A DNA stretch of 64,000 nucleotides from Trinickia dinghuensis (GTDB lineage: Bacteria > Pseudomonadota > Gammaproteobacteria > Burkholderiales > Burkholderiaceae). The position numbers and the translations under genes are program-made. Under the pieces are notes generated by a model. That model worked only from the letters and a program-made list of their open reading frames with translations, had not been told where the DNA came from and did not search any database. This document shows positions 37,294 to 45,206 of the stretch, one piece after another (within the stretch, counting starts at the first letter, position 1; each line of letters starts with the position of its first letter). The stretch covers positions 64,230 through 128,229 of the forward strand of contig NZ_QRGA01000013.1 of the NCBI RefSeq assembly GCF_003367175.1. The letters are read 5' to 3'.

Positions 37294-38133
37294 TCATCCC
37301 TTTACGGCGCCGGCCGTGAGGCCTTGCACCAGATATCGTTGAATCAGAAAGAAGAACGCGCAGACGGGAATCAGGGCAAGCGTGCCCGCCGCCATCATTT
37401 GGCCGAAGTCGACGGAGAACTTCGATACGAAGCTCAAGAGGCCGATCGGAAACGTGCTCTTGTCCGCCGACGAGTTCAGCATCAGCGCGAACAGCAGCTC
37501 GCCCCACGCGGCCGTGAAGACGAAGCCGATCGTCGCCGCCACGCCGGGCAGCGTCAGCGGCAATACGATTTTGACCAGCGCTTGGAAGCGCGTCGCGCCG
37601 TCGAGCATCGCCGCCTCCTCCAGGTCCTTCGGGATCCCGTCGAAGAACGACTGCATCAGAAACGCGGCGAATGGAACGTTGAATGCCGTATAGACGACGA
37701 TCAGCCCCGTGAGGCTGTTCGTGAGCCCGACGTGCGCGAGCATCTTGAAGATGGGCGCAAGAATCAGCAACAGCGGAAACATCTGCGTCACGAGCATGAG
37801 ACCGACGATCGCTTGTTTGCCGCGAAACTCGAAGCGGGAGAATCCATAGCCGGCGGCGGCGGCCGCGAGCACGCAGAGCAGCGAGGTCATGCCCGACACA
37901 ATGGCGCTATTGAGGAAGAAGCGCGGAAACTGCGTGTGACGGATGACGGAGACGTAATGGTCCCAGCTCGTATGCGACGGCCACAGGCGAATCCCTTCTG
38001 TGTAGAGCAAATGATTCGGCGTGACGGAGACCTTGAGCATCCAAAACAACGGGAACAAGGAGAACGCGACGAAGCCGCCGACGACGAGGTAGTGCGCGGA
38101 CCAGTAGCCCACGCGGTTCATTGAAATGCGCAT
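37294..38133 (-). CDS. Sugar ABC transporter permease (MalG type)
   Basis: Inner-membrane permease of 279 residues with six predicted helices, starting VVGGFVAFSLFPLFWMLKVS. The EAA motif is LEEAAMLDGATRFQALVKIVLPL. The C-terminus QRYLVQGLTAGAVKG is typical of MalG-like subunits. Two base pairs separate it from the upstream permease gene and 4 bp from the ATPase gene. Confidence 0.92.
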   Translation of the reverse strand: MRISMNRVGYWSAHYLVVGGFVAFSLFPLFWMLKVSVTPNHLLYTEGIRLWPSHTSWDHYVSVIRHTQFPRFFLNSAIVSGMTSLLCVLAAAAAGYGFSRFEFRGKQAIVGLMLVTQMFPLLLILAPIFKMLAHVGLTNSLTGLIVVYTAFNVPFAAFLMQSFFDGIPKDLEEAAMLDGATRFQALVKIVLPLTLPGVAATIGFVFTAAWGELLFALMLNSSADKSTFPIGLLSFVSKFSVDFGQMMAAGTLALIPVCAFFFLIQRYLVQGLTAGAVKG

Positions 38134-38135
38134 GG

Positions 38136-39128
38136 TTATACCCTCCGTTTGACGAGCCGGCGCAATGCCATGAGTGCCATGGCATAGGCGAGCAACAGCA
38201 CGAGCAATACCGCCGCGACGGCCGACGCGTAGCCGAAGTCGAGCCGCTCGAAGGCCTGGCTGAAGATGTAGCTCGACAGCGTCTGAGTCGAATCGGCCGG
38301 GCCGCCGTGCGTCATGACGACGATCAGGTCGGCGAAGTTAGCAACCCATACCGTGCGCAGCAGAACGGTGATCGCGATCGTCGGCGCGAGCAGCGGCAAC
38401 GTGATATGCCGGAACTGCTTCCAAGCGCGAGCGCCGTCGATGGCGGCGGCTTCGTACACTTCCGGCGGAATCGACTGCAACGACGCGAGCAGCGTAATCG
38501 CGAAGAACGGAATGCCCCACCAGATGTTCGCGATGACAGGGCCCCACAGCGCATGCTGCGGGTCCGACAATACGTTGACCGGCGTGCTCATGAGCCCGAG
38601 CGCGTGGAGCCAATGAGGCAACGGGCCGACAACCGGATTGAACAGCCACGCCCAGTCGAGGCCGGTCAGATAACTGGGAATCGCCCACGGCAGGAACGTC
38701 AGCGCCTGCACCAGCGCCCGGCCCGGAAAAGGCCGGCTGAGCCTGAGCGCCAAGATCAGGCCGAACAGGAATTGCAGCGACACCGACATGACTGTCCAGG
38801 TCACCGTATTGCGCAGCGCGTTCCAGAAATTGTCGTCGGCCGCTAGCTGCCGGAACTGATCGAGCCCAACGAATTCGCCGCTTGCCGGATTGAGCAGCGA
38901 TACGTCGTGAAATGCGTACGACAGCCCCACGACGAGCGGGATGAGCACGATCAGGACGATTAGGACGACCGACGGTGCGATGTACAAATACGGCTCCAAC
39001 GCGAACTGGAACCGGCGCGCGGATACGCGGCGAGGCCGCATCGAGCGCAACCGGTCTCCCGCGTCGTCCGCCATGGACGAGGGCTGAATTTCCAAGACGT
39101 CTCCTTCATGTTTTTCGCGCGCAGCCAT
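38136..39128 (-). CDS. Sugar ABC transporter permease (MalF type)
   Basis: Inner-membrane permease of about 330 residues. The first helix is YIAPSVVLIVLIVLIPLVVG, and the EAA motif is VYEAAAIDGARAWKQFRHITLPL. The N-terminal cytoplasmic stretch is about 45 residues. The ATG at 39128 (MAAREKHEG, after GAGGG) was chosen; ATG at 39074 (MADDAG) is an alternative and the frame also opens to 39167. It is first gene of the permease-permease-ATPase operon, 55 bp from a candidate operator. Confidence 0.88.
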   Translation of the reverse strand: MAAREKHEGDVLEIQPSSMADDAGDRLRSMRPRRVSARRFQFALEPYLYIAPSVVLIVLIVLIPLVVGLSYAFHDVSLLNPASGEFVGLDQFRQLAADDNFWNALRNTVTWTVMSVSLQFLFGLILALRLSRPFPGRALVQALTFLPWAIPSYLTGLDWAWLFNPVVGPLPHWLHALGLMSTPVNVLSDPQHALWGPVIANIWWGIPFFAITLLASLQSIPPEVYEAAAIDGARAWKQFRHITLPLLAPTIAITVLLRTVWVANFADLIVVMTHGGPADSTQTLSSYIFSQAFERLDFGYASAVAAVLLVLLLAYAMALMALRRLVKRRV

Positions 39129-39183
39129 CCCTCGGCGGTCGTTTCCGATTTCCGCCGAATTTCCCACCGGGCTGCGATCAAAT

Positions 39184-39197
39184 TGGTCTGACGTCTG
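39184..39197 (+). promoter_or_regulatory. Candidate FadR-type operator TGGTCTGACGTCTG
   Basis: TGGTCTGACGTCTG lies 55 bp upstream of the MalF-type permease start, the same distance as the matching site before the regulator operon but in the opposite orientation. The gap 39198-39324 to the right holds an AT-rich stretch and no gene. Confidence 0.6.
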
Positions 39198-39324
39198 ATT
39201 ATTTGAAGATCATTTTATTGCTGTCAAGAGGTTCCGGAGATTTCCTATTTATCGGGAAGGTGAGCACGCGTCCGCGCCCGAATGGCCGGCACTAGGGGTG
39301 CGACGGGTGCCCCTCCATTGACTT

Positions 39325-39360
39325 AGTTGCCTTAAGCAACTATAACCATGCTAAAGGCAA
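39325..39360. promoter_or_regulatory. Inverted repeats before MarR-GNAT gene
   Basis: AGTTGC-CTTAA-GCAACT (39325-39341) is a perfect 6-bp inverted repeat with 5-nt spacer. Its TTGCCTTAAG half is mirrored again by CTAAAGGCAA at 39351-39360. TATAAC between them may be the -10 element. The symmetry just 18-50 bp before the start fits MarR autoregulation. Confidence 0.6.
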
Positions 39361-39377
39361 CCATATAGAGACCCACT

Positions 39378-40298
39378 ATGTCCGCCCGCCCGCTCGAAGA
39401 TCGCGCAGAGACCATCCGCCGGTTCAATCGCTTCTATACGCGGCAGATCGGCGTCCTGCACGAGCATCTGCTAGATAGCGAATTCTCGTTGACCGAGGCG
39501 CGCATCCTTTATGAATTGGCCCACCGCGACGGTCTGACCTCGTCGGATCTGTGCCGCGAACTGGGGCTCAACGCGGGTTACGTGAGCCGCGTCATGACCG
39601 GCTTCGAGAAAAAAGGGCTGCTCGTGAAGATGCGCTCGGCCGGCGACGCGCGCGTCGCGCAATTGCAATTGACGGACGCCGGGCGCGCGACGTTTCAACC
39701 CTTGAACGACGCATCGAGGCGCGAGGTTGGCGCGATGCTCGAGCGGCTCGCGGAGCCTGCCCAGCAGCAATTGGTGAGCGCCATGGCCGAAATCGAGGCC
39801 TTGCTCGGCGAGACCGACCGCAGCTACATCCTGCGTGACCCGCAGCCCGGCGATATGGGCTGGATCGTCAGCCGCCAAGCCGTGCTGTACGCGCAGGAGT
39901 ACGGATGGAACGCGGAATTCGAGGCACTCGTGGCAGAGATCGTCGCCAAGTTCATTCGCGAATTCGATCCGAAAGCGGAGCGATGCTGGATTGCCGAGAA
40001 AGACGGGAAGCCGGTCGGTTCGGTGTTCGTCGTCAAGCAGGACGAAGAGACCGCCAAATTGCGCTTGCTCTATGTCGATGCCGGCACGCGGGGCCTCGGG
40101 ATCGGGCATCGCCTCGTCGACGAATGTCTGCGCTTCGCCCGGCTCGCGGGCTACAAGAAGATGATGCTGTGGACGAACAGCGTGCTCGTCGACGCACGCA
40201 GGATCTACGAAAAAGCCGGTTTCCGGCTGGTCGAGGAAGAACCGCACCACAGCTTCGGGAAGGATCTCGTCGGGCAGATCTGGGCGCGCGACCTGTAA
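39378..40298 (+). CDS. MarR-GNAT fusion protein
   Basis: Fusion of 306 residues. A MarR-type winged helix fills about residues 10-145 (LTEARILYELAHRDGLTSSD, LNAGYVSRVMTGFEKKGLL, then the wing). A GNAT acetyltransferase domain fills 155-306, with the acetyl-CoA loop VDAGTRGLGIGHRLVDECL and ARRIYEKAGFRLVEEE. This architecture is widespread, and such proteins acetylate small molecules and regulate genes. The upstream inverted repeats suggest it represses itself. It is not a broken pair of genes: the frame is continuous. Confidence 0.92.
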   Translation: MSARPLEDRAETIRRFNRFYTRQIGVLHEHLLDSEFSLTEARILYELAHRDGLTSSDLCRELGLNAGYVSRVMTGFEKKGLLVKMRSAGDARVAQLQLTDAGRATFQPLNDASRREVGAMLERLAEPAQQQLVSAMAEIEALLGETDRSYILRDPQPGDMGWIVSRQAVLYAQEYGWNAEFEALVAEIVAKFIREFDPKAERCWIAEKDGKPVGSVFVVKQDEETAKLRLLYVDAGTRGLGIGHRLVDECLRFARLAGYKKMMLWTNSVLVDARRIYEKAGFRLVEEEPHHSFGKDLVGQIWARDL

Positions 40299-40396
40299 GT
40301 TCTGCCGGTTGTTGCGATTGTGCAACGCGGCATGGCCTCTTTTAGGCTCTAGACGGCACTCTCTCGAAATTTTTTGTGCGATGCACTAGCGTGAAT

Positions 40397-40412
40397 CTAG
40401 GGAAAACCCTAG
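40397..40412. repeat. Palindrome CTAGGG-AAAA-CCCTAG
   Basis: A perfect 6-bp inverted repeat with an AAAA spacer, about 50 bp upstream of the small gene at 40461. Another CTAGGG-like half (ACTAAGGG) follows at about 40421. It could be an operator for the small gene or a dispersed genomic motif. Confidence 0.55.
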
Positions 40413-40460
40413 AATACGAACTAAGGGATAACACCTAGCCGCATTCAACCGGGAGTCGCC

Positions 40461-40622
40461 ATGAGCCTCATTTTCTTTGCCGTCGTTCAAAAGATCAGCG
40501 ATTTCTTCGCTTCGCCCCACCTGCCGCTCGATACGGACTATTCGTTCGAAGCGCGCCACCGCGAAGCCGAGCGTCAGCGCCGGTCGCAAGCGACCGTATT
40601 CGGGATTCGTCTCGTCGACTGA
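40461..40622 (+). CDS. Small hypothetical protein, 53 residues
   Basis: Short ORF with a GGGAG ribosome site 6-7 nt before the ATG. The N-terminus is amphipathic and hydrophobic (MSLIFFAVVQKISDFFAS), followed by an Arg/Glu-rich part (EARHREAERQRRSQA) and an end in GIRLVD. A strong terminator lies downstream and a palindrome upstream, which supports a real transcript. No family was recognised. Confidence 0.55.
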   Translation: MSLIFFAVVQKISDFFASPHLPLDTDYSFEARHREAERQRRSQATVFGIRLVD

Positions 40623-40698
40623 CGCACACCGAGTTTCGCGCGTTGGCCGGCGCCGATGCGTGAAGCTCGAGGGCTTTGCGCTCACAGTCTTCGCTCGA

Positions 40699-40734
40699 GA
40701 AGCCGGCGATGCACATCGATGCATCGCCGGCTTC
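40699..40734 (+). terminator. Intrinsic terminator
   Basis: Arms GAAGCCGGCGATGC and GCATCGCCGGCTTC form a 14-bp stem with an 8-nt loop, followed by TTCGTTT. It ends the small transcript from 40461 and insulates the lipoprotein gene. Confidence 0.8.
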
Positions 40735-40822
40735 TTCGTTTACATCGCTTTAGAACCGCTGACTACCGGGCACGCAGCATGCTGTCTCGGGCGATGGTTC
40801 AATTCATCTCTGCCCATTTTCG

Positions 40823-41893
40823 ATGAAACTCGTCGCCCGAATGCTGCTGGCCGTCTGCACGGCCTGCCTGGTAACGTCGTGCGCCCACATGGGCCCGACA
40901 CATCTCAAAGCCGATCAAGTCGATTACGCGCGTGCGCTCGGCATGGCTAAGAAGCGGGCCATTCTCGATGCAATGGTTCAATTGCGCTTCGCGGATGCTC
41001 CCTCGTTTCTCACCGTCAGCCAGATCATCGCGGCCTACACATTCGATGCAACGGTCGGGACCACGTTGAACGAAGGCTCCGGCGCGCAACCGAACTATGC
41101 ACTTGCAAATGGTTCGGTGTCCTATTCGAATCACCCGACGTTCACGTTCACACCGACGACCGGCGATGCCTTCGCCACGGCCTATATTCGTCCGCTGGCA
41201 CCGACGCTCGTGCTGCCGCTCGCGCAAGGCGGCATACCGATCGACTTGCTGCTGCGCATTTCGGCGCAGTCGATCGACGGCCTGCTCAACGGCACGGCGC
41301 TCGGCGGCTCGCGCAGTGCCGGTACGCCCGGTTTCTTCCAACTGATTCATGCGGCGCGGCGATTGCAACTGGCCGGTGAACTGAACGTCGAGCTTCGCAA
41401 CGAGAAAGGCACGAATCACGTCTTTCTCGTCATCACCGTGCCGAGCGATAGCCAAGAGCCGCCCGGTGCCGCGGCCGATCGCCGCCTGGTGAAGCAGCTT
41501 CTGCACTTGCCGCACGACACGGGCAGTTTCGAAGTGGTCTACGGGCAGACGGCCACGCCTGGGCGGATTGCGCTGATGACGCGTTCGGCTCTCGGCATCT
41601 TGACCGATCTCGGCGCACAGATCGACGTTCCGGCCGCCAGCGTGGCAAGCGGTGCCACGAAGCCGACGGTTGGCCTCATCGGCGGGGAAACGCGATCGAC
41701 GATCGTCGTTCATTCCGGATCGGCCGCGCCCACGGACGCTTACGTTGCGATTCCGTTCGACAAGACCGTCTATTGGATCGACAGCAACGACTTCGATTCG
41801 AAATATGCGTTTACCGTCGTGCAGGATCTGATGGCGCTCGCGGAAGCCGATACGAGTTCGAAAGCGCCGATCGTGACGATTCCGGCCGGCTGA
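40823..41893 (+). CDS. Hypothetical lipoprotein
   Basis: Exported protein of 356 residues. The lipobox LVTSC puts the lipid Cys at residue 20. The mature part is beta-rich and mixed, with no recognised domain. A helical start (LKADQVDYARALGMAKKRAI) is followed by SFLTVSQIIAAYTFDATVG. The C-terminal half includes TRSALGILTDLGAQIDVPAA and VYWIDSNDFDSKYAFTVVQD. These features resemble lipoproteins of unknown function found in Burkholderiales. It is monocistronic between two terminators. Confidence 0.65.
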   Translation: MKLVARMLLAVCTACLVTSCAHMGPTHLKADQVDYARALGMAKKRAILDAMVQLRFADAPSFLTVSQIIAAYTFDATVGTTLNEGSGAQPNYALANGSVSYSNHPTFTFTPTTGDAFATAYIRPLAPTLVLPLAQGGIPIDLLLRISAQSIDGLLNGTALGGSRSAGTPGFFQLIHAARRLQLAGELNVELRNEKGTNHVFLVITVPSDSQEPPGAAADRRLVKQLLHLPHDTGSFEVVYGQTATPGRIALMTRSALGILTDLGAQIDVPAASVASGATKPTVGLIGGETRSTIVVHSGSAAPTDAYVAIPFDKTVYWIDSNDFDSKYAFTVVQDLMALAEADTSSKAPIVTIPAG

Positions 41894-41914
41894 TCGGGGA
41901 AGATTCCCCGATCA
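41891..41914 (+). terminator. Hairpin over the lipoprotein stop codon
   Basis: TGATCGGGGAA and TTCCCCGATCA pair in an 11-bp stem with a 2-nt loop. The first arm contains the stop codon. It sits between convergent genes. Confidence 0.6.
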
Positions 41915-41932
41915 CAGCCCGGACTTTGCCCA

Positions 41933-42523
41933 TTAGCGCAGGGCCTCCTCGATAAAGTCGAGCCGATCCTGCCCAAAGAACATTTCGTCCCCCACGAACA
42001 TGGTGGGGACACCGAAGAGCCCTCGCGCCACGGCGGCCTCGGTATCCGCCTTCAATTTGCCCTTCACGGCGGGATTCTCGGCAAGCTCGGACAGAAAGGC
42101 CGAATCGAGCCCGGCCTCTTCCAGGACCGTCCGGAGGACGGACGCGTCACCGAGGTTGCACGGCCGCTCCCACATCGCCCGGAATACAGCGTCGACATAG
42201 CGCAGGAACAGCTGCTCATCGTGCATCTGCGCGCCGGCCGCCCCGCGCATGAGCATCAGGGTGTTGATCGGGAAATGCGGATTGTTCTCGTATCGCACGC
42301 CGTAACGCCGCGCAAAGCGCGCGACGTCCGTCCACATCCAATTGCGTTTCGCGGGAATGGCCGCGGGCGAACTATTGTTCGTCGCCTTGTGTATCCCTCC
42401 TACAAGAACGGGGCGATACGCGAGTTGCGCACCGTGCTCCGCGGCGATGCGCGGAAGTTGCGTCCATGCGAGATAGCTCGTAGGACTTCCAAAGTCAAAA
42501 TAGAACTCGACGGTCTTCGTCAT
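41933..42523 (-). CDS. DsbA-like 2-hydroxychromene-2-carboxylate isomerase family
   Basis: Thioredoxin-fold (kappa-GST-like) protein of 196 residues. It has the family start VEFYFDFGSPTSYLAWTQLP (catalytic Ser in place of a CxxC), then RPVLVGGIHKATNN, FPINTLMLMRGA and the C-terminal ARGLFGVPTMFVGDEMFFGQ. Members isomerise hydroxychromene carboxylate or handle glutathione conjugates. It is divergent from a TetR regulator (163 bp), which probably controls it. Confidence 0.88.
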   Translation of the reverse strand: MTKTVEFYFDFGSPTSYLAWTQLPRIAAEHGAQLAYRPVLVGGIHKATNNSSPAAIPAKRNWMWTDVARFARRYGVRYENNPHFPINTLMLMRGAAGAQMHDEQLFLRYVDAVFRAMWERPCNLGDASVLRTVLEEAGLDSAFLSELAENPAVKGKLKADTEAAVARGLFGVPTMFVGDEMFFGQDRLDFIEEALR

Positions 42524-42632
42524 CTGCCATGTCCCTTATCGCTGCGTTAACCCGCTCCCTGCCCGGCACGCGTCATGCGCGGCTCGAAGTTCGGTCATGC
42601 ACTATTGAACTAATGAATTAATGAACTATCGT

Positions 42633-42642
42633 TAACTGAACG
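42633..42642. promoter_or_regulatory. Candidate TetR site, copy 1 (TAACTGAACG)
   Basis: TAACTGAACG is the reverse complement of CGTTCAGTTA at 44059-44068. It lies in the AT-rich divergent gap between the isomerase and TetR genes, where ATGAATTAATGAAC and flanking TTGAAC/GAAC repeats add further symmetry. Confidence 0.5.
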
Positions 42643-42686
42643 AGGCTCATGCTATCCTCGATCAACCCTATTTACCCTTGCAGGCC

Positions 42687-43256
42687 ATGCGCTATTCGAA
42701 CTCGCACAAAGAGGAAACGCGACGCAAACTCATAGAAAGTAGCCGCTCCATTGCGAAGAAAGACGGTTTCGCGTCCACGGGAATCGATGCTTTGATGGCA
42801 TCGATCGGGTTGACCGGCGCCGCGTTCTACAATCACTTTCCCTCCAAGCAGGCGCTGTTCGATGCGCTCGTGGGCGAGGAAGCGTCCAACAGCGCGCACA
42901 TTCTTGCGGTAGACGCCGATGCCCCCGCGGACGATCTCGCCAAGCGTCTGCGCAGCTACCTGAGCACGCACCACGCCATGCATCCCGAATCGGGATGCGC
43001 GCTGCCGACGCTCGCGCCGGAAATCGCGCGCGCCACGCCCGCCGCGCGTACCGAAATAGAAAACTCGCTCAAACGCATCCGCAACAATTGGAGCGCGCAC
43101 CTCGACGATCCCGATGCCGCTTGGGCAGCGATCGCTCAATGCGTCGGCGCCCTTTTGCTCGCGCGCACCGTGGAGAGCGAACGTACCCGCAAGGAGATAC
43201 TCCGTGCGAGCCGGCGCTTTCTCGGCGAGGCGCTCGGCCTTGACGGGCTGAAGTAA
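42687..43256 (+). CDS. TetR-family transcriptional regulator
   Basis: Regulator of 189 residues. The TetR helix-turn-helix spans about 8-55 (HKEETRRKLIESSRSIAKKD, IDALMASIGLTGAAFYNHFP). The C-terminal ligand domain has HHAMHPESGCALPTLAPEIA, a Cys-containing stretch typical of the TetR_C group near redox enzymes. ATG at 42687 (MRYSNSHKE) is preferred over the TTG at 42678. Flanking redox genes and the shared 10-mer suggest it senses an electrophile or quinone-like compound (inference). Confidence 0.88.
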   Translation: MRYSNSHKEETRRKLIESSRSIAKKDGFASTGIDALMASIGLTGAAFYNHFPSKQALFDALVGEEASNSAHILAVDADAPADDLAKRLRSYLSTHHAMHPESGCALPTLAPEIARATPAARTEIENSLKRIRNNWSAHLDDPDAAWAAIAQCVGALLLARTVESERTRKEILRASRRFLGEALGLDGLK

Positions 43257-43294
43257 GTCTCGCGTTTTCATGCGCGCTCGCGCAGATCGGGAAA

Positions 43295-44035
43295 TCACCA
43301 GCGCTCCATGTAAGGACGCAGATCCAGCTCGAACGTCCATGCGTCGCGCGGCTGCTGGTGCAGATACCAGTAGTTCTCGGCGATATGCTCCGGATTCAGA
43401 ATGCCGTCCTGTTCCTTCAGGGCATAGCGTTCCGGGAACGTCGTACGGATGAAGTCCGTATCGATGGCCCCATCGACGATCACGTGCGCGACGTGAATGT
43501 TCTTAGGGCCCAGTTCCCGTGCCATGCTCTGCGCGAGTGCGCGAAGCGCGTGCTTCGCGCCGGAGAATGCCGCGAAATTCGCTGAGCCGCGCACGCTTGC
43601 CGTTGCCCCGGTAAAGAGGATCGTGCCGCGCCCTCGCGCGGCCATGCGCTTTGCGACCTCTCGGCCGGTGAGAAATGCGCCGAAGCATGCCATCTCCCAA
43701 ACCTTGAAATACTTGCGCGCCGTTTCTTCCAGGATGCTGCAGGGGACGTTCGCGCCGACATTGAACACCATCGCTTCGATCGGCCCATGCTCGGCCTCGA
43801 CGCGTTCGACGAGCGCCACGACGTCCTGCTCCTCGCGGGCGTCGCTCCCGTAGCCATAGGCGCTGCCGCCCTGCTCCCGAATCCGGCCGACAAGCGGCTC
43901 CAGTTTGTCCGCCGACCGGCGAGTCACGCAAGCGACGTATCCCTCTCGGGCAAAGCGCATCGCGATCGCGCCCCCGGTTGCGTCTCCCGCGCCGATCACC
44001 AGCACGACCTTCGGCCGCGCATTGTCCGATTGCAT
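43295..44035 (-). CDS. Atypical short-chain dehydrogenase/reductase (Tyr to Phe)
   Basis: SDR of 246 residues. The cofactor motif is VVLVIGAGDATGGAIAMRFA, and there is FNVGANVPC where NNAG is usual. The active-site motif reads FAAFSGAKHALRALAQSM: the Lys is kept but Phe stands where YxxxK has its catalytic Tyr. The catalytic Ser region is LFTGATASVRG. Loss of Tyr suggests a changed or absent reductase activity. GGAG precedes the ATG. It is divergent from the MDR reductase across the second CGTTCAGTTA site. Confidence 0.85.
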   Translation of the reverse strand: MQSDNARPKVVLVIGAGDATGGAIAMRFAREGYVACVTRRSADKLEPLVGRIREQGGSAYGYGSDAREEQDVVALVERVEAEHGPIEAMVFNVGANVPCSILEETARKYFKVWEMACFGAFLTGREVAKRMAARGRGTILFTGATASVRGSANFAAFSGAKHALRALAQSMARELGPKNIHVAHVIVDGAIDTDFIRTTFPERYALKEQDGILNPEHIAENYWYLHQQPRDAWTFELDLRPYMERW

Positions 44036-44051
44036 GTCGTCTCCTCATAGC

Positions 44052-44068
44052 GAACGATCGTTCAGTTA
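44052..44068. promoter_or_regulatory. Candidate TetR site, copy 2 (GAACGATCGTTC-AGTTA)
   Basis: GAACGATCGTTC at 44052-44063 is a perfect 12-bp palindrome. It overlaps CGTTCAGTTA (44059-44068), the 10-mer also present before the TetR gene. It lies 16 bp upstream of the SDR start and about 86 bp upstream of the MDR reductase start. Confidence 0.55.
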
Positions 44069-44153
44069 TAGAACGTTAATTAAATCGATGTGCCTTGTCA
44101 ACCAGCCGCTTGACGCTCATCATTCGCTTTTACGCTCGAGGAGTCCTCACGCC

Positions 44154-45179
44154 ATGTTGCCCTCCACTTCACGACAAATCGTCCTTGCCTCCCGCCCGTC
44201 CGGACGTCCGGTACCGGACAATTTCCGTCTGGAAGAGGTCCCCGTTCCACGGGCGCCCGCGGGGGGCCTGTTGCTTCGCGTTCTATATCTGTCGCTCGAC
44301 CCGTATATGCGCGGGCGCATGGACGCAGCCAAGTCCTATGCGGCCGCCGTTGAAGTGGGTCACGTCATGGTGGGTGAAAGCGTGTCGGAGGTCGTCGAGT
44401 CGAATCACGCGGACTACAAGGTAGGGGACATCGTGCTCGCGCACACAGGGTGGCGTGACTATGCGCCGTCCGACGGCACGCGCTTGCGCAAACTCGACCC
44501 GTCGCTGGCGCCATTGACCACGGGACTCGGCGTGCTCGGCATGCCCGGTTTCACCGCCTGGTCCGGCCTTCATCTGATCGGCAAGCCGAAGGCCGGCGAA
44601 ACCGTTGTCGTTGCGGCGGCGAGCGGGCCCGTTGGCTCGCTCGTCGGCCAACTCGCGCAAATGGTCGGTGCACGCGCCGTTGGGATTGCCGGCGGCGCCA
44701 AGAAGTGCGAGTACGTCAAGGACGAACTTGGCTTCGATGCCGTCATCGATCACCGTTCATCCGATTTTGCCGATGCCTTGGCCGCCGCGTGTCCACGCGG
44801 TATCGACGTCTACTTCGAAAACGTCGGCGGGGCTATTTGGGATGCGGTGCTGCCGTTGCTCAATACGTTCGCTCGCGTTCCTGTTTGCGGGCTGATCGCG
44901 CAATACAACGGCCCAAGCGGCAACACGGCGCAGGACCGCTTGCCGCGAACGATGCGCGAAATATTGAGTAAAAGCCTGACACTGCGGGGCTTCATCAATT
45001 ACGAATTCGCGGACGAGCATTACCCTGCCTTCCTCGACGCCGTTTCCAAGGGCATCGCCGACGGCCGGATTCGCTATCGCGAAGACATTACGGACGGGCT
45101 CGAGAATGCGCCGGCCGCGTTTATGGGAATGCTGGATGGGAAGAATTTCGGAAAGGCGATCGTACGCGTTGGCGGCTAA
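44154..45179 (+). CDS. NADP-dependent MDR oxidoreductase (CurA/PTGR type)
   Basis: Zinc-independent medium-chain reductase of 341 residues. The start is MLPSTSRQIVLASRPSGRPV, then RVLYLSLDPYMRGRM, and the nucleotide-binding TVVVAAASGPVGSLVGQLAQ. It has DVYFENVGGAIWDAVLPLL and a C-terminal GKAIVRVGG. Such enzymes reduce the double bond of alpha,beta-unsaturated ketones or aldehydes. GAGGAG precedes the ATG. With the TetR, the SDR and the DsbA-like isomerase it forms a likely electrophile-detoxifying group. Confidence 0.92.
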   Translation: MLPSTSRQIVLASRPSGRPVPDNFRLEEVPVPRAPAGGLLLRVLYLSLDPYMRGRMDAAKSYAAAVEVGHVMVGESVSEVVESNHADYKVGDIVLAHTGWRDYAPSDGTRLRKLDPSLAPLTTGLGVLGMPGFTAWSGLHLIGKPKAGETVVVAAASGPVGSLVGQLAQMVGARAVGIAGGAKKCEYVKDELGFDAVIDHRSSDFADALAAACPRGIDVYFENVGGAIWDAVLPLLNTFARVPVCGLIAQYNGPSGNTAQDRLPRTMREILSKSLTLRGFINYEFADEHYPAFLDAVSKGIADGRIRYREDITDGLENAPAAFMGMLDGKNFGKAIVRVGG

Positions 45180-45206
45180 GCGAATGTCAGGTGCCGCACG
45201 GCGCCA

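Noticed and set aside
39378-40298. MarR and GNAT halves considered as two genes fused by error
   Set aside because: The frame is continuous and MarR-GNAT fusions are a common natural family.
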